From positions 1 to 20,881 of the forward strand of contig CALAZS010000067.1 of assembly GCA_937926265.1 (NCBI GenBank): a DNA stretch of 20,881 nt, in the 5' to 3' direction. The notes beneath the pieces were generated by a model, which searched no databases, was not told where the DNA came from, and was given only the letters and a program-made list of their open reading frames with translations. The stretch comes from an uncultured Gammaproteobacteria bacterium (GTDB lineage Bacteria > Pseudomonadota > Gammaproteobacteria > Chromatiales > Chromatiaceae). Of this stretch, positions 6,906 through 16,000 are shown piece by piece. A program made the position numbers and the translations under genes. Position 1 is the stretch's first letter. Every line of letters begins with the position of its first letter.

Positions 6906-7613
6906 CTAGGCTTTCAATTTCTCATGCCAGTAAATCGTCGCACCTGCAACCGCAGCGGGCATAACAGCCAGGTTGATTATCGGAATAAACATTAAAACTG
7001 AAACGCCTGCACCAAATGAAAGTGCCGAGATCGGCTTTTTTCTTAATAACTTGCGCTGTTCTTTAAACAGAAGTTTCTGGTTTTCAAGTGGGTAACCTGT
7101 GTACTCAATCGTTAAAAACCATGCACTGAACAACAGCCAGGCAATTGATGCAAATGGACTCGTCAAAGGTATCCATACAAGTACCAGTAACGGCATAGCG
7201 CGTAACAGGTAATAAAGAATTTTTCTCAGTTCCGAACCAATGCTCTTGGAAACATCTTTCAGGAATGGGTCCGACTCCGGCAAATCCACATTCGGATCAA
7301 GCTTGATGGCAACGGCCTCAGCCAGTTTGCTGTTAAACGGAGCACCGATTAAATTGGCAATAAAGGTAAAGCCATAAAAAATAATAAATACGAATACCAG
7401 TGCGAAGACTGGCCATAGCAGCCAGCTAAGATACATAAGCCAGCCATCCTGCGGCATCATGGTAGACATAAAATTGTCAAACTGAACATACCCCACGCTC
7501 ACAAACAGGCTTAAGACCAGGATCGATATCAGCATGGGAATTATCACGTAGCGTTTTAGTCCGGGTTTCAGCATCATGCCAAAACCTTTTAGAACATATG
7601 AAAAATCAAACAT
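6906..7613 (-). CDS. cysZ: CysZ/EI24-family sulfate transporter
   Basis: An inner-membrane protein of 235 residues (E. coli CysZ 253). Hydrophobic segments lie near 22-43, 60-90, 134-171 and 200-226. The conserved EI24 features are visible: NLIGAPFNSKLAE (87-99), YPLENQKLLFKEQRKLLRKK (174-193) and the end FIPIINLAVMPAAVAGAT (209-226), which closely follow CysZ. CysZ mediates sulfate uptake for cysteine biosynthesis. No cys gene adjoins it, so the role rests on sequence similarity alone. It is divergent from the Kef antiporter across 85 bp and convergent with the aminotransferase. The DUF540/EI24 name would be a safer label if function is doubted. Confidence 0.9.
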   Translation of the reverse strand: MFDFSYVLKGFGMMLKPGLKRYVIIPMLISILVLSLFVSVGYVQFDNFMSTMMPQDGWLMYLSWLLWPVFALVFVFIIFYGFTFIANLIGAPFNSKLAEAVAIKLDPNVDLPESDPFLKDVSKSIGSELRKILYYLLRAMPLLVLVWIPLTSPFASIAWLLFSAWFLTIEYTGYPLENQKLLFKEQRKLLRKKPISALSFGAGVSVLMFIPIINLAVMPAAVAGATIYWHEKLKA

Positions 7614-7698
7614 TTTATGTCGCCTGTTTAGAATATGGTGTACTGTGCAGCGATTTATTGTATCAAAGTGAAAAAATAAACGTCGGAAAAAAACTATA

Positions 7699-9423
7699 AT
7701 GGGTCATCATGCGTTAGATGGTATTTTAATTTTACTCTCTCTATCAGTGATAACACTGGTCTTGATGAGGCGAATTCATCTTCCGCCAATACTTGGTTAC
7801 CTGGTAGTGGGTGTGCTGGCCGGTCAAAATGTTCTCGACTGGATTCCAACTGGGCACACGATAGAGTTTCTTGCTGAACTTGGCGTAGTCTTTCTGTTGT
7901 TCATGATAGGTCTGGAAGTGTCCATTCCATACCTGCTTTCAATGAGAAAGATTCTTCTCGGCCTGGGTGGCGTCCAGGTTTTACTGTCGACGTTATCGAC
8001 CATAGTGATTGCTATGTGGTCCGGGCTCAGCCTTGAAGCTGCGATTGCAGTGGGCGGGGCGCTGGCACTTTCATCAACAGCAATTGTTATTAAGCAACTG
8101 CAGGAACAACTGGAAATGCAGTCCCGCCATGGAAGAAATGCCCTTGGCATCCTGTTGTTCCAGGACCTGGCTGTTGTGCCTTTTCTGGTTGCAATTCCGA
8201 TCCTGGCCGGTGCCTCTGAAAATATGACCATGGCATTTGGCATGGCCTTCCTTAAAGCAGTGTTGGCCTTTGTGATTATGTTTGCTGCAGGTCACTGGTT
8301 GTTAAGGCCGTTAATGCGATATGTAGCTGCTGCTTATTCAATTGAATTGTTTACCCTGACTATCTTGCTGGTTGCTCTCCTGGCTGCCTGGATTACCCAG
8401 TACATGGGACTGTCATTGGCTCTGGGTGCTTTCCTGGCAGGTGTGATGCTCGCAGAGACAGAGTTCAAACATCAGATCGAAACCGAAGTCAGACCTTTCC
8501 GGGATGTATTGCTGGGACTGTTCTTTATTGTTGTTGGTACAGAACTTGATCCCCAGGTGTTTATAGAACAGTGGCCCTGGGTAATCCTGTTAACGGTTGG
8601 TGTGATAGTTGGCAAAGGCGGCTTGATTGCTATCCTTGTTAAAATTTCCGGTCAGGAAACCGGTGTTTCCTTAAGAAGTGGTGCCGTGCTCGGCCAGGGC
8701 GGTGAATTTGGATTTGCGATTCTGGCACTCGCGCTGGCACATGGACTGGTGGATCATGTACAGGTGCAGCCAATTCTTGCTGCCACGGTGCTGAGTATGT
8801 TGCTGGCGCCAATTATCATCCGTAATAACGGCTTACTGGCAAAGCGATTCTGCAGCAGTTATCGGGCCGAGCGAACAGAAGCTGACATGTCACTCAAGAA
8901 AGAAGCGTCCCGTCATCACAAACATGTCATTATCGCAGGCTTTGGGCGCGTGGGGCAGAACCTCGCAAGTTTTCTAAAAGAGGAAGGTTTTGATTACCTG
9001 GCACTTGATGTTGACCCTAGCCTGATCGCAGAGGCATTCGAAAATGGTGAGCCGGTGCGCTACGGAGACTCATCCCACAGGGAAACGTTGGAGTTGGCAG
9101 GTATCAATGATGCTTCCGCCCTGGTGGTTACTTTCCATGAAGCAAGTCTTGCCAAACGTATCGTCGAGATGGCTCGCGGTATCAATAAAGATATTCCCAT
9201 TGTTGTCAGAACCCGGGATGATCATGATATGGAGTCTATCGAAGAGGCAGGTGCTGACACGGTGGTACCAGAATCACTTGAATCCAGTTTAATTGTCGCA
9301 GCAATCACGCTTGAGAATCTGAATGTTGATCATGAAGAGGTGCAAAGACTGATTGAGAAAGCCCGTGACGATCATTACCAGCGTCTGCGCGGTGTTATCA
9401 GAGGCAACGATATTCAGACCTGA
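7699..9423 (+). CDS. Kef-type monovalent cation:proton antiporter (CPA2) with RCK domain
   Basis: A 574-residue inner-membrane transporter. The first 380 or so residues form a CPA2 exchanger with many membrane helices, including FLLFMIGLEV (65-74), the paired Gln155-Asp156 in LLFQDLAVVP, and GQGGEFGFAIL (332-342). The loop LAETEFKHQIE (251-261) matches the regulatory HALE-region loop of KefB/KefC. A cytoplasmic RCK/TrkA-N domain begins near 408 with the nucleotide-binding GFGRVGQ (414-420) and an acidic Asp437 at the end of the next strand. The C terminus is shorter than E. coli KefC (620). It could be a glutathione-gated K+ efflux system, but no KefF/KefG partner gene adjoins it, so gating is unknown. 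The ATG has no good ribosome binding site. Confidence 0.92.
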   Translation: MGHHALDGILILLSLSVITLVLMRRIHLPPILGYLVVGVLAGQNVLDWIPTGHTIEFLAELGVVFLLFMIGLEVSIPYLLSMRKILLGLGGVQVLLSTLSTIVIAMWSGLSLEAAIAVGGALALSSTAIVIKQLQEQLEMQSRHGRNALGILLFQDLAVVPFLVAIPILAGASENMTMAFGMAFLKAVLAFVIMFAAGHWLLRPLMRYVAAAYSIELFTLTILLVALLAAWITQYMGLSLALGAFLAGVMLAETEFKHQIETEVRPFRDVLLGLFFIVVGTELDPQVFIEQWPWVILLTVGVIVGKGGLIAILVKISGQETGVSLRSGAVLGQGGEFGFAILALALAHGLVDHVQVQPILAATVLSMLLAPIIIRNNGLLAKRFCSSYRAERTEADMSLKKEASRHHKHVIIAGFGRVGQNLASFLKEEGFDYLALDVDPSLIAEAFENGEPVRYGDSSHRETLELAGINDASALVVTFHEASLAKRIVEMARGINKDIPIVVRTRDDHDMESIEEAGADTVVPESLESSLIVAAITLENLNVDHEEVQRLIEKARDDHYQRLRGVIRGNDIQT

Positions 9424-9426
9424 TCG

Positions 9427-10236
9427 CTAAAGTTTATTGCGTGAGAAAAGTCGTTTGAAAAAACCCGGTTTGGGCGCCTTGTTTTCCTGAACGGCATTCG
9501 GGTTGTAAAGCCTGGCCTTTATGTTTTCAAGTTTCTTCCTGTCATTATCTGCTTTAAGTTTTTCCTGCAGGGCTGCACGTGTTTCGGCAGGCAGTTCAAA
9601 TTTCATGATGTCGTTGTCACGGCGCAGAATGAACAGGCCTACCTGGTCTGCGAAGTTGTCCAGAATTTCATCGGGTTCAAAGGTTTTATCGAATATGCCA
9701 AGTGACGGGAAGTTATGTGCCTCGACTTTTACCCGGGCTGAATTTGGAATGACGGAAATTCTGACCTGAACGGCAATCTGGCCGGTTAAATCAAAATAAG
9801 TGCCGATTTTTCGATTGCGATTGTCATACACAGGACGCTGGTCGTAACCGATATTAAAACGGAACAATTCGTCTGAAACAGAATTGGCCTGGTTATCATT
9901 TTCAATCAGGAAATGGATTGGCTTATCACGCAAGCAGATAAAGCTGATGCGGATCTCGGTCATACGTTCACTGCTGTTAGTGGCAATGTTGTATTTACCG
10001 TGATAAAAATTTTCCTGGGGTTCATTCAGGCCGGGGATTTTGTAAGAGCAAACAACCGGGTCATCTATAAAGTTGAGTTCGTTGATCAGGTCATTGAGGT
10101 AGGCGTAGGTTTTCTTCAAAGCCGGATTGATTTTCGACAGGTAAATCTGATCGAAATGTTCGGCCCGTTTTTCAGCGTTGTCTATCTCACGGCGCTTGGC
10201 ATCCGCCTGCTGATGAATGTCATCAAGTAAACTCAT
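9427..10236 (-). CDS. Conserved-looking protein of unknown function, downstream of cnoX
   Basis: I do not recognise this 269-residue protein. The first 60 residues are charged and helix-forming (possibly a short coiled coil). A central part (about 60-205) looks beta-rich, and a strongly charged helix (about 217-245) leads into a basic, aromatic tail KPGFFKRLFSRNKL that could touch a membrane or nucleic acid. There is no signal peptide or transmembrane segment, and one or two cysteines. The start is taken at the ATG at 10236 (GGA 8 nt upstream); a TTG one codon earlier is possible. It begins 13 bp after the cnoX stop, so it is probably cotranscribed with that redox chaperone, and ends 3 bp from the convergent Kef gene. 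Confidence 0.8.
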   Translation of the reverse strand: MSLLDDIHQQADAKRREIDNAEKRAEHFDQIYLSKINPALKKTYAYLNDLINELNFIDDPVVCSYKIPGLNEPQENFYHGKYNIATNSSERMTEIRISFICLRDKPIHFLIENDNQANSVSDELFRFNIGYDQRPVYDNRNRKIGTYFDLTGQIAVQVRISVIPNSARVKVEAHNFPSLGIFDKTFEPDEILDNFADQVGLFILRRDNDIMKFELPAETRAALQEKLKADNDRKKLENIKARLYNPNAVQENKAPKPGFFKRLFSRNKL

Positions 10237-10249
10237 CAATACTATCCAG

Positions 10250-11107
10250 CTAGTAAATCAAACTCATCATTTTACGGCGGTAGGTTGCCACCAACGGGTG
10301 ATCTCCCAGGGAATCGAAGATTTTAAACATCATTTTACGCGCCGCATCGTCATTAAATTCGCGATCTTTTTTCATGATGGTCATCAGATTTTCAAGGGCC
10401 TGTTCAACATCTCCTTCGATAACCTGGGCGGCGGCAAGCTTGTAACGTGTTTCACTGTTTTCGGGGTCCTGCTCAAGTTGTTGAACGAGTTCATCCGTGG
10501 ATGTGTCATGTCCTGCAATTTTGTCAAATTCCATCTGGGACAGCAGGGTGGTAACTTCCTGGCTTTCTTTCTGTTCATCTGGCAATGCATCCAGAACAGT
10601 TCTGGCTTCTTCCATATTACCAGTAGTGGCACAGATGCGAGCATAAGCGATTAAACAACGATAGTTTTCAGGATCCATCTGGTTAGCCTGCTTGACCAGC
10701 TCCATTGCTGCTTCGGTATCGCCCTGGGCCAACAATGCATCGGCCTGTTCCAGCATTGCATCAGATTCCCGGGGAATGTTTTTATCCAGAAAGGCTCTTA
10801 TTTCAGGTTCGGGCAGTGCACCCATGAATTCATCAACAGCTTCACCATTTCTGAATAATTTAACGGTTGGAATACTGCGGATACCAAACTGCATTGAGAT
10901 CTGCTGGGCTTCTTCGGTATTGACTTTCGCCAACAGGAACTTTCCCTGGTAGGCATCAGCAAGCTGTTCGAGGATTGGTTTCAATATCTGGCAGGGCTGG
11001 CACCAGCTTGCCCAAAAATCCACTAGCACGGGTTGTTGGTAAGATGCTTCTACAACCGCCTGGTTGAAGTCGGCTTCGTTTACATCGATAGAAAAGGGTG
11101 AAGTCAT
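10250..11107 (-). CDS. cnoX: CnoX/YbbN-type chaperedoxin (thioredoxin domain plus TPR)
   Basis: A cytoplasmic protein of 285 residues (E. coli CnoX 284). Residues 1-110 are a thioredoxin domain with active site WCQPC (Cys36, Cys39) and the cis-Pro loop GIRSIPT. The rest is TPR-like helical repeats (about 115-285), where the LLAQGDTEAAMELVKQA and GNMEEARTVL units can be seen. CnoX holds stressed proteins and hands them to chaperones. E. coli CnoX has lost the active-site CxxC, whereas this one keeps both cysteines and may be redox-active, as reported for alphaproteobacterial forms. The next gene downstream encodes an unknown protein, and trxC is divergent across 130 bp. The ribosome binding site is only moderate (GAG about 11 nt upstream). 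Confidence 0.93.
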   Translation of the reverse strand: MTSPFSIDVNEADFNQAVVEASYQQPVLVDFWASWCQPCQILKPILEQLADAYQGKFLLAKVNTEEAQQISMQFGIRSIPTVKLFRNGEAVDEFMGALPEPEIRAFLDKNIPRESDAMLEQADALLAQGDTEAAMELVKQANQMDPENYRCLIAYARICATTGNMEEARTVLDALPDEQKESQEVTTLLSQMEFDKIAGHDTSTDELVQQLEQDPENSETRYKLAAAQVIEGDVEQALENLMTIMKKDREFNDDAARKMMFKIFDSLGDHPLVATYRRKMMSLIY

Positions 11108-11237
11108 TATTTGTTTCTCGCAAAAAATACAGACCTGAATTAATTAAATTGAATTATTTCATAGCTGCTTAAACTTGAAAATCGACAGCTAAGCTCCAAT
11201 GTAAGGTTTAGTATCGATTATTCAACTGGATAAGAAT

Positions 11238-11672
11238 ATGGAAAAGATTCAGGTCGTATGTCCGCATTGTGATGCGATAAACCGGGTTCCCGCTGACAGG
11301 CTGGCAGATGGCGGCAAGTGTGGTAAGTGTAAACAGGCCCTGATTACTCATGCGCCAGTGAACTTGTCAGAGCACAATTTCAACCGTCATATCAGTCAGT
11401 CAGGGCTTCCGGTACTGGTGGATTTCTGGGCCGAGTGGTGTGGTCCCTGTAAAATGATGGCACCGGCTTTCCAACAAGCGGCACAACAGCTGGCTCCTCA
11501 TGTTCGTCTTGCCAAAGTTGATACCGAGCGTGCGCAAAATCTGTCGATGCAATATGGTATCCGCAGTATTCCAAGTCTTGTTTTATTCCAGGGTGGTCGT
11601 GAAGTGGCGAGAATGGCTGGCGCTACCAATGCACAGGGCATCGTCAGTTGGGTAAAGCAAAATCTTAATTAA
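11238..11672 (+). CDS. trxC: Thioredoxin 2 (zinc-binding TrxC)
   Basis: A disulfide reductase of 144 residues (E. coli TrxC 139). The N-terminal zinc module has CPHC (8-11) and CGKC (28-31), which separates TrxC from TrxA. The thioredoxin fold follows, with WCGPC (67-71, Cys68 nucleophile) and the cis-Pro loop GIRSIPS. In E. coli this gene responds to OxyR, but I see no clear OxyR site here. GGA lies 7 nt before the ATG. It is divergent from cnoX, and both share an AKV(N/D)TE-x-AQ then SMQ(F/Y)GIRSIP segment, closer than expected for arbitrary thioredoxins. No terminator hairpin with a T-run is seen before carA. Confidence 0.96.
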   Translation: MEKIQVVCPHCDAINRVPADRLADGGKCGKCKQALITHAPVNLSEHNFNRHISQSGLPVLVDFWAEWCGPCKMMAPAFQQAAQQLAPHVRLAKVDTERAQNLSMQYGIRSIPSLVLFQGGREVARMAGATNAQGIVSWVKQNLN

Positions 11673-11714
11673 TATTCTGGTAAATATCTTCGCAACATCG
11701 TTGAAGGGTTGACA

Positions 11715-11744
11715 TTGGGCATGCCAATTTAAGCCAGTTACAAT
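11715..11744 (+). promoter_or_regulatory. Possible carAB promoter
   Basis: A good -10 TACAAT (11739-11744, five of six) has a poor -35 TTGGGC (11715-11720) at 18-nt spacing. A perfect TTGACA at 11709-11714 is 24 nt from that -10, too far for sigma70. An imperfect palindrome ATTGG-N5-CCAAT (11714-11728) overlaps the -35 and could be an operator. The resulting leader would be about 165 nt, unusually long for a plain promoter. I found no convincing ArgR box pair and no ATG-started leader peptide. Confidence 0.3.
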
Positions 11745-11916
11745 ATTACTACCCGGATTTTTAGCGATTTGGATAAACCATTAGACATACGACTGCCTAT
11801 TGCCGTAGAATTCTGATTCCAGAAAGCATCAGCTTCCATAACAACTTTCAGTAACGTTTAACTTTGGTTGTCCTGTTCGGTAGCCTTGGTTAACTGCGGC
11901 TTTTTGGGGAGAATTC

Positions 11917-13035
11917 GTGAGCGCGCCGGCGATATTAGTACTTCAGGATGGAACGGTTTTTAAAGGCGAGTCCATCGGTTCAACAGGCTCTTCTGTTGGA
12001 GAAGTCGTTTTCAATACATCCATGACCGGTTACCAGGAAATTCTTACCGATCCTTCTTACAAAAAACAAATCGTTACCCTGACATATCCTCATATCGGCA
12101 ATACCGGTACAAATAACGAAGACGAAGAATCTGACCAGATTCATGCGGCCGGTTTGATAATCAGAGATCTGCCATTGCTGGCAAGCAACTGGCGCAATCA
12201 AAAAACACTTTCAGATTACCTGACCGAACACGATATCATCGGCTTGGCCAATATTGACACGCGTAAACTTACACGAATTCTGCGTGAAAAAGGTGCGCAA
12301 AATGCTTGTCTGATGGCCGGTGACTGCGATGAAGCGCAGGCATTGAAACTGGCACAGGAATTTGCCGGTTTGAAAGGTATGGATCTGGCCAAAGAGGTAA
12401 CTACCTCGACCGCTTACGAATGGAAGCAGGGTAGCTGGGCGCTTGAAAATGGCCTGCCTGATGATGAGAGCGAATTGCCTCGTCATGTCGTTGCCTATGA
12501 TTTCGGCGTTAAAAGAAACATCCTGCGCATGCTTGTCGACAGGGGCTGTAAAGTGACGGTTGTTCCTGCGCAAACAGCGGCATCCGAAGTGTTGTCGATG
12601 AAACCCGATGGCGTGTTTTTATCCAACGGTCCAGGTGACCCAGAACCCTGTGATTATGCCATCAAGGCTATTGCTGAAATTGTTGAAACCGGTATTCCTG
12701 TCTTCGGTATTTGCCTAGGTCACCAGTTGCTTGGTCTTGCCAGTGGTGCAACTACTGTAAAAATGAAATTTGGCCATCATGGTGCCAACCATCCAGTGCA
12801 GGACCTTGAGAAAGGTAATGTCATGATCAGCAGTCAAAACCATGGATTCGCTGTTGATGCCGATAGTCTGCCAGATAACTTAAAGATTACCCACAAGTCA
12901 CTTTTTGATCATACCCTGCAGGGTATTCACCGAACCGACAAACCGGCGTTTGGTTTTCAGGGACACCCTGAAGCCAGCCCAGGTCCTCATGATGTAGCCC
13001 CCGTTTTTGATCACTTTATAGAATTGATGGAATAA
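11917..13035 (+). CDS. carA: Carbamoyl-phosphate synthase small (glutaminase) subunit
   Basis: Releases ammonia from glutamine and passes it to CarB to make carbamoyl phosphate for arginine and pyrimidines. The 372 residues comprise the CPSase small-chain N-terminal domain (about 1-150, with FNTSMTGYQEILTDPSY at 32-48) and a class I glutamine amidotransferase domain. The nucleophile Cys266 lies in FGICLGHQ, and His350 and Glu352 in GHPEASPGPHD complete the triad. The start is a GTG, supported by GGGGAG (11906-11911) at 5-nt spacing and by the family's length. carB follows after 10 bp. A 244-bp gap upstream carries the likely control region. Confidence 0.97.
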   Translation: MSAPAILVLQDGTVFKGESIGSTGSSVGEVVFNTSMTGYQEILTDPSYKKQIVTLTYPHIGNTGTNNEDEESDQIHAAGLIIRDLPLLASNWRNQKTLSDYLTEHDIIGLANIDTRKLTRILREKGAQNACLMAGDCDEAQALKLAQEFAGLKGMDLAKEVTTSTAYEWKQGSWALENGLPDDESELPRHVVAYDFGVKRNILRMLVDRGCKVTVVPAQTAASEVLSMKPDGVFLSNGPGDPEPCDYAIKAIAEIVETGIPVFGICLGHQLLGLASGATTVKMKFGHHGANHPVQDLEKGNVMISSQNHGFAVDADSLPDNLKITHKSLFDHTLQGIHRTDKPAFGFQGHPEASPGPHDVAPVFDHFIELME

Positions 13036-13045
13036 ACAGTCAGCC

Positions 13046-16000
13046 ATGCCAAAACGTACAGACATAAACTCCATTCTTATCATCGGTGCTGGACCAATCG
13101 TAATCGGACAGGCATGTGAGTTTGACTATTCCGGTGCACAGGCCTGTAAAGCCTTGAGAGAAGAAGGTTACAGGGTCATCCTGGTTAACTCCAATCCGGC
13201 CACAATCATGACTGACCCGGACATGGCCGATGCGATTTATATTGAGCCAATTAACTGGAAAACGCTCGAAAAAATTATTGCCAGGGAAAAGCCCGATGCG
13301 CTGTTACCAACGATGGGTGGACAGACCGCTTTGAACTGTGCGCTTGATTTGGTACGAGAAGGTATTCTTGATGAACACAACGTCGAGATGATCGGTGCCT
13401 CACGTGATGCCATTGATAAAGCTGAAGACCGGGACCTGTTCAGGCAGGCAATGCAGAAAATTGGGCTCGATATGCCCAAATCGGCTGTTGCGCATTCCAT
13501 GGAAGAAGCTCACCAGGTTTTACCGCAAATCGGTTTTCCTGCCATCATACGCCCATCTTTTACCATGGGCGGCTCTGGTGGCGGGATTGCCTATAACATT
13601 GAAGAGTACGAAGAAATCTGCGAGCGTGGCCTGGATCTTTCTCCTACCTCGGAGCTGCTCATAGAAGAATCCATTCTTGGCTGGAAAGAGTACGAGATGG
13701 AAGTGGTGCGTGATAAGAATGACAACTGCATCATTATTTGTTCGATCGAAAACTTTGATCCAATGGGTATTCATACCGGTGATTCCATCACGGTAGCGCC
13801 AGCGCAAACATTGACTGACAAGGAATACCAGATCATGCGTGATGCCTCATTGGCAGTTCTGCGTGAAATTGGTGTTGAAACCGGTGGATCCAATGTTCAG
13901 TTTTCCATCAATCCCGATAATGGTCGGATGATTATTATCGAGATGAATCCCAGGGTATCGCGATCTTCTGCATTAGCCTCGAAAGCCACAGGCTTTCCGA
14001 TTGCAAAAGTTGCCGCCAAATTAGCAGTGGGCTTTACCCTTGATGAACTCTCCAATGAAATCACGGGTGGGGTTACACCGGCTTCTTTTGAGCCAAGTAT
14101 TGATTACGTTGTGACCAAAATTCCCCGTTTTGCCTTTGAAAAATTCCCCAAGGCCGATTCACGTTTAACCACCCAGATGAAATCCGTTGGTGAAGTAATG
14201 GCGATAGGCCGGACTTTCCAGGAGTCGTTCCAGAAAGCCCTGCGTGGCCTGGAGATTGGTAAACATGGTTTGTGTAACCATATCGACCTGGATGCCGAGG
14301 GGGCCGATAAGACAATCACCAACGAACTGCGTCAGGCAGGTGCTGAACGCGTCTGGTTTCTTGCCGATGCGTTTCGTTCCGGTATGACAATGGGTGAGAT
14401 CCACGAAATCACCAAAATTGATCCCTGGTTCCTTATCCAGATTGAAGACCTGATCAAGGAAGAGGAAATGCTCAAGGCCGAAGGCATTGAGAGTTTAAAT
14501 GCTGATCGTATGTTGTCTTTAAAGCGCAAGGGTTTTTCCGACAGGCGCATTGCCGACCTGCTGCAGGCAGATGAAAACAGTATTCGTGCCAAACGTCATG
14601 AACTTGGCGTAAGGCCTGTTTTCAAGCGTGTTGATTCCTGTGCCGCGGAGTTCGCCTCTACAACTGCCTACATGTATTCGACTTACGAAGAGGAGTGTGA
14701 ATCCAATCCTTCTGACAGGAAGAAAATCATGGTGCTTGGCGGTGGGCCCAACAGAATAGGCCAGGGTATTGAATTTGATTACTGCTGTGTGCATGCTGCT
14801 TTTGCGATGCGCGAAGATGGTTATGAAACCATCATGGTCAACTGTAATCCGGAAACCGTTTCGACCGATTACGACACGTCAGACCGTTTGTATTTCGAAC
14901 CGCTTACCCAGGAAGATGTGCTCGAAATTATTGAACTGGAAAAACCAACGGGGGTCATTGTCCAGTATGGCGGGCAGACTCCGCTGAACCTGGCTGACAA
15001 GTTACAGAAGGCAGGTGCTCCGATAATTGGTACCAGTCCTGATTCCATTGATGCAGCTGAAGACCGTGAACGCTTTCAGAAAATGGTCGAGAAACTTAAC
15101 CTGCTGCAACCACCCAACAGAACTGCAACTGAAGATGAACAGGCCGTGGAACTTGCCAAGGAGATCGGATACCCACTGGTTGTCCGGCCTTCATATGTAC
15201 TTGGTGGCCGGGCCATGGAAATTGTCTATAACGAGAAAGACCTTAGGCGTTACATGCGTGAAGCGGTAAGTGTTTCCAATGATTCCCCGGTACTGCTTGA
15301 CCGGTTCCTGGATGATGCCATTGAAGTCGATGTTGACGCCATCTGTGACGGAAAAGATGTTCTGATAGGTGGCATCATGGAACATATTGAAGAAGCTGGA
15401 GTGCATTCCGGCGATTCAGCCTGTTCACTGCCACCTTATACTTTACCGCAGGCGATTCAGGATCGTATGCGTGAACAGATTCGTCAAATGGCTTTGGAAT
15501 TAAAAGTTATCGGCCTGATGAATACTCAGTTTGCTATCAAGGACGAAGAAATTTATCTCCTGGAGGTCAATCCGCGTGCTTCCCGGACAGTGCCTTTTGT
15601 GTCAAAAGCAACGGGTTTGCAGTTGGCAAAGATAGCTGCACGTTGTATGGCCGGCTCAACACTTGCAGAGCAGGGTATATCGGAAGAGGTCATCCCGGAA
15701 ACTTATTTTGTCAAAGAGGCAATATTCCCATTCGTTAAGTTCCCTGGTGTCGACACAGTGCTTGGTCCGGAAATGAAATCCACGGGTGAAGTGATGGGAG
15801 TGGGTAAAACCTTTGGTGAAGCTTATGCCAAGGCAATTGAAGGCAGTGGCAGTTCATTGCCCACCAGTGGAGTTGCGCTGTTGTCTGTCAAGGATTCGGA
15901 TAAGCCAAGAACAGTTATGGTGGCGCGTGACCTTTCAGAGCTTGGCTTTGAGCTTTATGCAACCGGTGGTACTGCTACGGCTATTCAGAATGTTGGCATT

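Noticed and set aside
7824..8243. Minus-strand open frame of 139 codons inside the Kef antiporter
   Set aside because: Antisense shadow of conserved transporter coding sequence; composition (Ser/Arg-rich) is typical of an antisense frame.
10217..10654. Plus-strand open frame of 145 codons opposite cnoX
   Set aside because: Antisense to the cnoX TPR region; the Phe/His-rich product is typical of reversed Glu/Lys-rich helices.
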